Assembly (NCBI RefSeq): GCF_001189245.1
Contig: NZ_LFIQ01000117.1
Span: 28,581 to 67,313, forward strand
Length of the DNA stretch: 38,733 bases
Direction of reading: 5' to 3'
Source: Bradyrhizobium pachyrhizi
GTDB lineage: Bacteria > Pseudomonadota > Alphaproteobacteria > Rhizobiales > Xanthobacteraceae
A model generated the notes under the pieces. That model saw nothing but the letters and a program-made list of their open reading frames with translations. It was not told the DNA's origin and searched no databases. The translations under genes were made by a program, and so were the position numbers. Of this stretch, positions 23,571-30,954 are shown piece after piece (positions within the stretch are counted from its first letter, which is position 1; each line of letters starts with the position of its first letter).

Positions 23571-24706
23571 GTGCTGCCCTCCGTCTGGCCGACGCCTTGC
23601 GCCACGCCGCCCGCGGCAGCGTGCCGCCGCAGCGCGATCCAGCGCAGCACGACCTGCGCAAGGCCGGCGAGCCCCTTCGGCAGGAACAGCACCACGAGCA
23701 CGAACAGCGCGCCCATCACCAGCGTCCAGGTCTCCAGGAATGCTGCGGACTCCGACAGCGCGCCCTGCATGCCCGCCACCAGCACCGCGCCAAGGAACGC
23801 ACCGACCAGGCTCTGCCGGCCGCCGACCGCGCACCACACCACCACCGAAAGCGAGAGCTGCACGCCGAGGAAGGTCGGCGAGGCAAACTCCATCACCACC
23901 GTGTAGAGCATGCCGGCAAGGCCCGCGATCGCCGCCGACAGCGCGAACACGAAGATCTGGTAAAGCGCGACGTCATAGCCGAAGTAGCGCACCCGGCTCT
24001 CATGGTCGCGGATCGCCTGTACAATCAGGCCGGCCTTGGTTCTTGTGAAGGCAAAGGCGACAAGCAGGCTGAGCAGGACACAACTGGCCACGAGATAGTA
24101 GGTTGCGCGGCCATAAGCATCGAACGCGACGCCGAAGATCTCGAGCTGGGCGAGATCGGTGATGCCGTTGAAGCCGCCGGTGTAGCTCTGCTGGTCGATG
24201 ATCACGAGATTGATCACCACCATGGTGGCGAGCGTGATGATCGAGACATAGACGCCGGTGACGCGCCCCCGGAACATGAACCAGCCGAGCGCCGCCGCAA
24301 CCAGCGCCGGCACGATCAGGCCCGCGGCGATCGCGAAGGTCAGCGACCGGAAGGGCTCCCAGAACCACGGCAAATGCTGGACATTGTTCCAGACCATGAA
24401 GTCCGGCAGTCCGCTCGCTCCGGTATGCACCGGCACGGTCTTGAGCTTGAGCGCCATCGCCATGGCGTAGGAGCCGAGCCCGAAGCTCATCGCCTGGCCG
24501 AGGTTCAGGATGCCGCCGAATCCCCAGGACAGCCCGAGCGACACCGTGAGAATCCCCAGCACCAGATAACGCGCGACCTTGTTGAGCAGGAAGTCGTTGT
24601 TGAGCAGCACCGGCAGCGCGAACACCACGGCGCAGACGATCAGCAGAGGCGCAAGCTGCGCGATCAGGCGCTGCAATCCGCTGGAGTTGGGAACATGCGA
24701 CGGCAT
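23567..24706 (-). CDS. ABC transporter permease, LivM/UrtC-like (operon B)
   Basis: A 379-residue permease with about nine hydrophobic segments. LivM/UrtC hallmarks are GFGGILNLGQAMSFGLGSYA, the cytoplasmic coupling loop AIRDHESRVRYFGYDVALYQ, and GLAGMLYT. ATG 24706 is preferred; the upstream open frame overlaps the LivH-like gene and is out of family. Compared with the operon A counterpart it has a longer second periplasmic region (about residues 85-115), as in UrtC. It is translationally coupled to the next ATPase gene by ATGA. Confidence 0.92.
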   Translation of the reverse strand: MPSHVPNSSGLQRLIAQLAPLLIVCAVVFALPVLLNNDFLLNKVARYLVLGILTVSLGLSWGFGGILNLGQAMSFGLGSYAMAMALKLKTVPVHTGASGLPDFMVWNNVQHLPWFWEPFRSLTFAIAAGLIVPALVAAALGWFMFRGRVTGVYVSIITLATMVVINLVIIDQQSYTGGFNGITDLAQLEIFGVAFDAYGRATYYLVASCVLLSLLVAFAFTRTKAGLIVQAIRDHESRVRYFGYDVALYQIFVFALSAAIAGLAGMLYTVVMEFASPTFLGVQLSLSVVVWCAVGGRQSLVGAFLGAVLVAGMQGALSESAAFLETWTLVMGALFVLVVLFLPKGLAGLAQVVLRWIALRRHAAAGGVAQGVGQTEGST

Positions 24707-24722
24707 AGATGAGCGATCTGTC

Positions 24723-25592
24723 TCAGGCCCGCACGCGTGCGGTGAAGAGCCCCTCGGGGCGGAAACGGATGAGCACGACGATGGCGAGCAGCACGATCGC
24801 CTTGGCCACCGTGTCGTTCTGCAGGAAGGCAATGCCGCCGGAGAGCTCGCCGAGGATGAAGGCGCTCGCCACGGTGCCGGCGAGGCTCTGCACGCCGCCG
24901 AGCACCACCACCATGAAGGCATCGACCACATAGCCGGTGCCCATATCGGGCGACACGCTCTTCAGCGGCGACACCAGCGCGCCGGCCAGGCCCGCCAGTC
25001 CGGCGCCATAGGCGAAAGTCAGCGCATAGACCCGTTTGGCGTTGATGCCGAACGAGGCAGCGACGGAACGGTCCTGGATGATCGCGCGTAGCTTCATTCC
25101 GACCGTGGTGCGATTCATCAGCAACCAGGTCGCCACGAACAGTGCGATCGACACCACGAACAGGAACACCCGATAGGACGATACCGAGATGCCAAACACG
25201 TCCATGCTGTCGGACAGCGCCGGCGGCAGTTGCACGTAGCGCAGTTCGCTGCCAACCATCAGCCGCACCGCCTGCTGCAGCATGATGCCGACGCCCCAGG
25301 TCGCAAGGATCGTATCCAGCGGCCGGTTGTTGAGCAGGCTCAGGACATAGCGCTCGATGACCCAGCCGAACACGGCGACCACGAAGAAGATCGGCACCAG
25401 GCTCGCGAGCAGGCCGAGCCCGAGATAGGTATGGAACACCCAGGCCGCGTAAGCGCCCAGCATCACGAACTCGCCATGGGCGAGATTGATGATGCCCATC
25501 GAGCCGTAGATGATCGACAGGCCTAGCGCGACCAGCAGCAGGATCGATCCGATGCTGAGGCCGGTGACGATTTGTTCGATGAATTGGTCCAC
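24723..25592 (-). CDS. ABC transporter permease, LivH/UrtB-like (operon B)
   Basis: A 289-residue permease starting at GTG 25592 (reads DQFIEQIVTGLSIG after the initiator). The open frame to 25694 has no family similarity and no better start. It carries the LivH signature GLSIIYGSMGIINLAHGEF and ends RFRPEGLFTARVRA. It is separated from the binding-protein gene by 129 bp containing a hairpin (25678-25704). It forms the channel with the LivM/UrtC-like subunit encoded 16 bp downstream. Confidence 0.9.
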   Translation of the reverse strand: MDQFIEQIVTGLSIGSILLLVALGLSIIYGSMGIINLAHGEFVMLGAYAAWVFHTYLGLGLLASLVPIFFVVAVFGWVIERYVLSLLNNRPLDTILATWGVGIMLQQAVRLMVGSELRYVQLPPALSDSMDVFGISVSSYRVFLFVVSIALFVATWLLMNRTTVGMKLRAIIQDRSVAASFGINAKRVYALTFAYGAGLAGLAGALVSPLKSVSPDMGTGYVVDAFMVVVLGGVQSLAGTVASAFILGELSGGIAFLQNDTVAKAIVLLAIVVLIRFRPEGLFTARVRA

Positions 25593-25677
25593 GTCGGGAT
25601 CCGCTTTCGATGTTCGCGTTGTGCGCCCTGCCCCTCGCGCCCGTTCGAGCGACAGGCAGCATTCGTTTCGGGACGCT

Positions 25678-25704
25678 GGCCGCCGGCGCCGCACGCCGAC
25701 GGCC
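25678..25704 (-). other. Imperfect hairpin between binding-protein and permease genes (operon B)
   Basis: GGCCG pairs with CGGCC and CGGC with GCCG, separated by one C/A mismatch, around a 7-base loop. No T-run follows on the transcribed strand. It occupies the same place as the hairpins at 9471-9494 and 37005-37037, immediately after a binding-protein gene, so a role in differential expression is likely. Confidence 0.5.
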
Positions 25705-25721
25705 TTCGTCAGCCCCCGTCG

Positions 25722-26972
25722 TCAGCTCTTCTCGACCAGGCCCTTCTCGGTGCATGACTGTCCGGGATAGGCCGCGTAAGGCACCGGCTTCAGCCACTCC
25801 TTGGCCTCGACCAGAATCTCGAACTGTCCGTTCGACTTCGCCTGCGCGATCTTGGGCCACAACCAGGTGTGCAGGTTCTCCGGCTCGATCCGGACCTTGC
25901 CCTGCGGTGCAATCACTTCCTGGCCCTTGACCGCGTCGCGTATGTTCGGGGGCGTGAGATCGCTGGTCGCGAGCTTCTCGACCGCCTGCTTGAACAGGTA
26001 GGTCTGGAAGTAGCAGGCCTCCGACACGAAATGCGTCACCTTGTCGGCGCCCCAACGCTTCTTGTAGGCCTCGACGAACTTCTCGTTCTCCGGCGACTTG
26101 TGCACCATGAAGTAAGGCGCCGAGGTGAAGTGACCGGCGGCCGCCTCGCCGCCCATCGCAGCGACTTCGTTCTCGGAGGTCGTGAGACTCGCCATCGGCA
26201 TCTTCTCGGGATCGAGGCCGGCCGCCTTGTACTGACGATGCAGCGCGACCACGGAATCGCCGACCACGGTGGAAAAGATCACGTTCGGCTGCGTCGAGCG
26301 GATCTTGTTGATGACGGAAGAGAATTCGGAATGGCCGAGCGGCACATATTCTTCCGCCACGACCTCGCCGCCGAGTTTCTCAAGCAGCTTCTTGCAGTAG
26401 TTATTCTCTTCCTTCGGATAGATGTAGTTGGAGCCGATCAGGTAGAACTTTTTGCCGAACTTCTTGACCAGCCAGGGCACGAACTCGTCCTGCTGCTGGT
26501 TCGGCACCGCGCCGGTGTAGATGACGTTCTTCGAGCACTCGCGGCCTTCATAGAGCGTCGGATACCAATAGAGATTGTTCTGCCGCTCGAACACCGGGAG
26601 CACCGCCTTGCGGCTCGCCGAGGTGTAGGAGCCGAACACGCTGACGCATTTGTCGCCGACGACGAGCTTGCGAGCCTTCTCCGAGAACGTCGCCGGATCG
26701 GACGCGGGGTCCTCGACGATCGGCACGATCTTGCTGCCCTTGATGCCACCTGCGGCGTTGATCTCCTCGATGGCGAGCAGAGTCGCCTTGTTGAGCGATT
26801 CCTCGATGATCGCGGTCGTTCCCGTCAGCGAGAACAGCACGCCGACCTTGATCTCGCCGCCAGCGGCAAAAGCGAGGTCGGCGTTCTTGATCCAGATGTG
26901 CGGCAGTCCGGCGCCGGCAAACGCGCCAAGCGCCGCGGTATTCCTCAGCAAAGTCCGCCGTGAAATGCTCAT
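25722..26972 (-). CDS. ABC transporter periplasmic substrate-binding protein, UrtA/AmiC-like, Tat-exported (operon B)
   Basis: A 416-residue type I binding protein with a twin-arginine signal (SRRTLLRNTAALGAFAGAG), unlike the Sec signal of the operon A protein. The mature region IKVGVLFSLTGTTAIIEES and the pocket blocks GSYTSASRKAVLPVFER and LYWYPTLYEGRE closely resemble AmiC, including the residues equivalent to AmiC S85, Y104 and T106 that contact acetamide. This suggests the periplasmic protein and the cytoplasmic sensor of this operon recognise the same small amides. It is the first gene after the leader terminator at 26994-27046. Confidence 0.92.
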   Translation of the reverse strand: MSISRRTLLRNTAALGAFAGAGLPHIWIKNADLAFAAGGEIKVGVLFSLTGTTAIIEESLNKATLLAIEEINAAGGIKGSKIVPIVEDPASDPATFSEKARKLVVGDKCVSVFGSYTSASRKAVLPVFERQNNLYWYPTLYEGRECSKNVIYTGAVPNQQQDEFVPWLVKKFGKKFYLIGSNYIYPKEENNYCKKLLEKLGGEVVAEEYVPLGHSEFSSVINKIRSTQPNVIFSTVVGDSVVALHRQYKAAGLDPEKMPMASLTTSENEVAAMGGEAAAGHFTSAPYFMVHKSPENEKFVEAYKKRWGADKVTHFVSEACYFQTYLFKQAVEKLATSDLTPPNIRDAVKGQEVIAPQGKVRIEPENLHTWLWPKIAQAKSNGQFEILVEAKEWLKPVPYAAYPGQSCTEKGLVEKS

Positions 26973-26993
26973 CCCTCGCTCCCTTCAGGACTG

Positions 26994-27046
26994 AAAAAAC
27001 AAAAAGCCCTCCCGATGCGCGCTTACGCGAGCATTGGGAGGGCTTT
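26994..27046 (-). terminator. Leader intrinsic terminator upstream of the operon B importer
   Basis: Read on the minus strand, AAAGCCCTCCC pairs perfectly with GGGAGGGCTTT (11 bp). After one mismatch, ATGC pairs with GCAT, then CGC and GCG close a GTAA tetraloop. TTTTTGTTTTTT follows directly. It sits between the amiR-like gene and the binding-protein start, 21 bp before that start, inside an otherwise unidirectional gene series. It must be read through to express the importer and amiE, as expected for an ANTAR-regulated attenuator. Confidence 0.93.
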
Positions 27047-27064
27047 GTTGCCGGTTGTGTCGAA

Positions 27065-27099
27065 GGCGGCGCTGTCGCCGCCGGCCCCGCTATTGGGGC
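27065..27099 (-). promoter_or_regulatory. Tandem six-base-loop hairpins, candidate ANTAR (AmiR) RNA target
   Basis: Just after the amiR stop, the transcript has two adjacent perfect hairpins one base apart: GCCCC-AATAGC-GGGGC (27099-27084) and GGCGGC-GACAGC-GCCGCC (27082-27065). Both loops have six bases and share the pattern RAYAGC. They precede the terminator by 18 nt. Known ANTAR targets are two small hexaloop stem-loops in front of a terminator, with conserved A and G three bases apart. Here an A and a G occur three apart (loop positions 2 and 5), one position off the published A1/G4 register. Confidence 0.7.
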
Positions 27100-27741
27100 T
27101 TACTGTTGATGATCGTAGCCAAGCAGTTCGAACGAGTCAACAATCGCCGCGGCGACTGCACTTGCCGACACGCGACGATCCATCGCCTGTCGTCTGATGA
27201 AGCCATAGGCTTCGGTTTCCGGCATCTGCCGCGTCGCCATCAGGATCGCCTTGGCGCGCTCCACCGTGCGCATCGAGCGCAGATTGTCATCGAGCTTCTC
27301 GATCTTGCTGCGAAGCCGCCGTTCATAACCAAATTGACTGCGCGCCAGCACGAGGCTCGACAACACGGCATTTTGCGTGAACGGCCGCGGCAGCACGGCG
27401 TTCGGCGTCGCATGACATAGCGCATCGGCGTGAACGGTTTCCGTCGCCGGCAGGATCACAACCAGCGCCGAGCGCGCGTCGCCGGGAATCCACGGCAGGC
27501 GCCGCGCCAGGTCAGGAGAATATTCGCAGTACACCACGTCGGCATCGGCCGGCACGCTCTCGGGCATCGGCCAGACCTGCCGCACCCGCATCCGGAACCG
27601 CTGCAACTCGCGCAGCAACATGCCGACCTGATCGTCGACCGGCGCGACCACCACCGCCGACAAATCGGCAAGTTCCTGAACCATGGTCTTGCGTCCGCCG
27701 ACGTCTCGGCTCAGCGACGGCTTACGCGACATTTCGTTCAT
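27100..27741 (-). CDS. amiR: AmiR-like ANTAR-domain antitermination protein (copy 2)
   Basis: A 213-residue protein with a receiver-like N-terminal domain (about residues 27-135, lacking a clear phospho-acceptor site), a coiled-coil linker (about 138-158) and a C-terminal ANTAR RNA-binding domain (about 150-207: SMRTVERAKAILMATRQM, EAYGFIRRQAMDRRVS). Layout and length agree with AmiR. ATG overlaps the amiC stop (ATGA), the same coupling as in the Pseudomonas pair. The tandem hairpins and terminator that follow its stop codon are the probable binding target, so it is transcribed whether or not the terminator is read through. Confidence 0.9.
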   Translation of the reverse strand: MNEMSRKPSLSRDVGGRKTMVQELADLSAVVVAPVDDQVGMLLRELQRFRMRVRQVWPMPESVPADADVVYCEYSPDLARRLPWIPGDARSALVVILPATETVHADALCHATPNAVLPRPFTQNAVLSSLVLARSQFGYERRLRSKIEKLDDNLRSMRTVERAKAILMATRQMPETEAYGFIRRQAMDRRVSASAVAAAIVDSFELLGYDHQQ

Positions 27742-28892
27742 TGGACGCTTCCTGTTTGCGTTGCACGACCATATCCGATCAGGAACGGATCCGCATGCAC
27801 CGGCTCCTTCGACTGGCTGACGACATCGAACTGTCCCTGGCGGTTGGCGCGCCCGATGCGGGTCCAGAGGTCGGTATGACCCGACATCGGGTTGACGGTG
27901 ACTGCACCTTGCGGTGCATCAAAGCTGGTGCCGAACACCATCGAGCGGAGCACTTCGGTGTCGAGTGAATTGACCTGCTCGAGCGCCTTGGCGAACAGAT
28001 GCAGCTGGAAGTACGACGCCTCGGCGCACATATTGGTCGAGATATCGGCGCCGAACCGCTTCTTGAAGCGCTGCACAAACGCATTGTTGGCGCTGCCCTC
28101 GACGCCCTGGAAGTACGATGCCGCCGTGACGTGTCCCTCGCCGACGTCGAAGCCCATGGCGGCGATTTCCGCTTCCGTCGTGGTCAGGCTGGCGATCGGC
28201 ACCTGCTTTGGATCGAGCCCGACATTGGCATAAGCCTGATAGAGGAACACCGTGCCCTCCCCGACGACGGTCGAGAAGATCACGTCGGGCCTGACACGCT
28301 TGATATCCTGGATGATCGGCACAAAATCCTGCCAGCGCGCATAGACATTGACATAGCGCTCGCCAACGACCGAGCCGCCATTGCTCTTGAGCAGCTCCCG
28401 CATCACCCGGTTGGACTCGCGCGGATAGATGTAGTCCGACCCCACGAAATAGAACCGTGTGCCGAACGTATCCATCAAATAGCGGCACAGCGCGAGGCTG
28501 TTCTGGTTCGGCGAGGCGCCGGTGTAGATGACGTTGGGCGACGCCTCGAACCCTTCGTAAAGCGTCGGATACCAGAGCAGACCGTTCAGCCGCTCGACCA
28601 CCGGCAGCACCGCCTTGCGGCTCGACGAGGTGTAGCAGCCGAAGATCGTGCTGACCTGATCCTCGATCATCAGCCGCTTGGCGTAGTGACCATAGGCGGC
28701 CGAGTCCGATCCGGGGTCGTAGGCAACGGGAACCAGCTCGCGGCCGCAGACGCCGCCCGCTTCATTCACCTCTTCGATCGCGAGTTGCGTGCCCTGATAC
28801 TGGGTCTCCTCGATGACCGACATGAAGCCGGTTCGCGAGAACAGCACTCCTATCCGCCACGGAGCGGATGTCGTTTGGGTAAGGTTCGACAT
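27738..28892 (-). CDS. amiC: AmiC-like cytoplasmic amide sensor / negative regulator (copy 2)
   Basis: A 384-residue amide sensor, the same length as P. aeruginosa AmiC (385) and without a signal peptide. Conserved blocks: GCYTSSSRKAVLPVVER, LLWYPTLYEGFE, GSDYIYPRESNRVM, FSTVVGEGT and SLTTTEAE. All three acetamide-contacting positions checked (AmiC S85, Y104, T106) are kept. ATG 28892 with GAGG eight bases upstream is chosen over the open frame to 28985. It is the first gene of operon B and should hold AmiR inactive until an amide is present. It differs clearly from copy 1 at the pocket. Confidence 0.93.
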   Translation of the reverse strand: MSNLTQTTSAPWRIGVLFSRTGFMSVIEETQYQGTQLAIEEVNEAGGVCGRELVPVAYDPGSDSAAYGHYAKRLMIEDQVSTIFGCYTSSSRKAVLPVVERLNGLLWYPTLYEGFEASPNVIYTGASPNQNSLALCRYLMDTFGTRFYFVGSDYIYPRESNRVMRELLKSNGGSVVGERYVNVYARWQDFVPIIQDIKRVRPDVIFSTVVGEGTVFLYQAYANVGLDPKQVPIASLTTTEAEIAAMGFDVGEGHVTAASYFQGVEGSANNAFVQRFKKRFGADISTNMCAEASYFQLHLFAKALEQVNSLDTEVLRSMVFGTSFDAPQGAVTVNPMSGHTDLWTRIGRANRQGQFDVVSQSKEPVHADPFLIGYGRATQTGSVQ

Positions 28893-29268
28893 GATCAGGC
28901 CCTCGACAGAATTGGAGGGACGAGAGGGATTATTGTTCTTGTTGCTCTCGAACAGCATTGCCGGCTGCGGAAGATTGCATGCCATCTGCCGCGAGACAAG
29001 GACCCTGGCCGCTCATCCTGTCGGCGAAGCTGACGCGAAAGCAGGCAGACTTGTGTCATCCGCGACGGATCACAGGCGCAGCGCTCGACGGACCACCTAT
29101 CTCCGGTAGCTGCACCGCCGATTTCCCGTATCAAGGCATGTCCGGCCCGGTCACCGCGCGTCCATCAACCGGAAGGTTGAGAGAGCTGCGACGAGATTGC
29201 TCGTTAACCTGCATCCCGATCGCGAGATGCCGCTGAACCACGAACAACTCCCGATCAGGGGGATCCCA
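28893..29268. promoter_or_regulatory. Intergenic region upstream of operon B and downstream of hutU
   Basis: A 376-bp stretch without a supported gene. It should contain the promoter for the amiC-amiR-importer-amiE operon (minus strand). A short inverted repeat, CGAGAG (28921-28926) with CTCTCG (28945-28950), lies close to the amiC start and could fold in the leader. I could not fix a convincing promoter or a terminator for hutU by eye. Confidence 0.4.
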
Positions 29269-30936
29269 TCAGCGCAGGCTGGGCAGATCGAGCCCGTTGG
29301 CGCGTGCGCATTCGATCGCCGTGTCATAGCCGGCGTCGGCATGGCGCATGACCCCCGTCGCCGGGTCGTTCCACAGCACGCGCTCGAGCCGGCGCGCCGC
29401 CTCCGGCGTGCCGTCAGCGACGATCACCATGCCGGCGTGCTGCGAATAGCCGATGCCGACGCCGCCGCCGTGATGCAGCGACACCCAGGTGGCGCCGCTC
29501 GCGCAGTTGAGCAAAGCATTGAGCAGCGGCCAGTCGGACACCGCGTCGGAGCCGTCGCGCATCGCCTCGGTCTCACGGTTCGGGCTCGCCACCGAGCCGC
29601 TGTCGAGATGATCGCGGCCGATCACGATCGGCGCCTTGAGCTCGCCGCGCGCCACCATTTCGTTGAAGGCAAGGCCAAGCCGATGGCGGTCGCCGAGCCC
29701 GACCCAGCAGATTCGCGCCGGCAGTCCCTGAAACTTGATGCGCGCCTTGGCCATGTCGAGCCAGTTGTGCAGGTGACTGTCGTTGGGCATCAGCTCCTTG
29801 ACCTTGGCATCGGTCTTGAAGATGTCCTCGGGATCGCCCGACAGCGCGGCCCAGCGGAACGGTCCGACGCCGCGGCAGAACAGCGGGCGGATATAGGCCG
29901 GAACGAATCCCGGAAAATCGAACGCCTCCTTCAGGCCCATGTCCTTGGCCATCTGGCGGATGTTGTTGCCGTAATCGAGCGTCGGGATTCCCTGCGCGTG
30001 GAAATCCAGCATGGCCTGGACGTGATCGACCATCGAGGTCTTGGCCGCCGTCTCAACAGCCTTCGGGTCGGCCGCGCGTTTGGCTTCCCAATCGGCGAGC
30101 GTCCATCCCTTCGGCAAATAGCCGTTGATCGGATCATGTGCGCTGGTCTGGTCGGTGACGATGTCCGGGCGCACGCCGCGGCGCACCAGCTCCGGAAAGA
30201 TCTCGGCCGCGTTGCCGAGCAGGCCGACCGACACCGGCTTCTGGCTTTTGACCGCTTCAGCAATGATCGCCAGCGCGTCATCGAGCGTCGTAGCCTGGCG
30301 GTCGAGATAGCCCGTGCGCAGCCGCATCTCGATGCGGCTCGGCTGGCATTCGACCGCGAGCATCGAGGCGCCGGCCATCGTCGCGGCCAGCGGCTGCGCA
30401 CCGCCCATGCCGCCGAGACCCGCCGTCAGGATCCATTTGCCGGCGAGACTGCCGCCATAATGCCGGCGGCCGACCTCGACGAACGTCTCATAAGTCCCCT
30501 GCACGATGCCTTGGCTGCCGATATAGATCCAGGAGCCTGCCGTCATCTGGCCGAACATCATCAGGCCCTGCCGGTCGAGCTCGTTGAAATGATCGAGCGT
30601 CGCCCAATGCGGCACCAGGTTGGAGTTCGCGATCAGCACGCGCGGCGCGTCGGCATGGGTGCGGAAAATGCCGACCGGCTTGCCGGACTGGACCAGCAGC
30701 GTCTGGTCACCCTCGAGCTTGCGCAAGGACGCGGCAATCCGGTCAAAGCTCTCCCAGTCGCGCGCCGCACGGCCGATGCCGCCATAGACCACGAGCTCGC
30801 TCGGGCGCTCGGCGACATCAGGGTCCAGATTGTTCATCAGCATGCGCAGCGGTGCTTCGGTCAGCCAGCTCTTGGCACTGATGTCGGTGCCGCGGGGAGC
30901 ACGGATGATGCGTTCATTATCCAGTCGGCGGTTCAT
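29269..30936 (-). CDS. hutU: Urocanate hydratase
   Basis: A 555-residue urocanase (EC 4.2.1.49), the second step of histidine degradation, converting urocanate to imidazolonepropionate with tightly bound NAD. Length and sequence match HutU from the N-terminal segment LVVYGGIGRAARDWESF through the NAD-binding GLGGMGGAQPLA (about residues 173-184) and the C-terminal LHHGGGVGIGYSQHAG region. It lies 18 bp after hutH in the divergent hutI-hutH-hutU operon and is expected to be repressed by HutC. Confidence 0.97.
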   Translation of the reverse strand: MNRRLDNERIIRAPRGTDISAKSWLTEAPLRMLMNNLDPDVAERPSELVVYGGIGRAARDWESFDRIAASLRKLEGDQTLLVQSGKPVGIFRTHADAPRVLIANSNLVPHWATLDHFNELDRQGLMMFGQMTAGSWIYIGSQGIVQGTYETFVEVGRRHYGGSLAGKWILTAGLGGMGGAQPLAATMAGASMLAVECQPSRIEMRLRTGYLDRQATTLDDALAIIAEAVKSQKPVSVGLLGNAAEIFPELVRRGVRPDIVTDQTSAHDPINGYLPKGWTLADWEAKRAADPKAVETAAKTSMVDHVQAMLDFHAQGIPTLDYGNNIRQMAKDMGLKEAFDFPGFVPAYIRPLFCRGVGPFRWAALSGDPEDIFKTDAKVKELMPNDSHLHNWLDMAKARIKFQGLPARICWVGLGDRHRLGLAFNEMVARGELKAPIVIGRDHLDSGSVASPNRETEAMRDGSDAVSDWPLLNALLNCASGATWVSLHHGGGVGIGYSQHAGMVIVADGTPEAARRLERVLWNDPATGVMRHADAGYDTAIECARANGLDLPSLR

Positions 30937-30954
30937 GACGGATGCCCCTGTCGG

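Noticed and set aside
28961..28982. Possible sigma-54 promoter (TGGCA element) upstream of amiC copy 2
   Set aside because: The -24-like TGGCAT is present, but the -12 position reads CTTC rather than TTGC, so the spacing rule fails.
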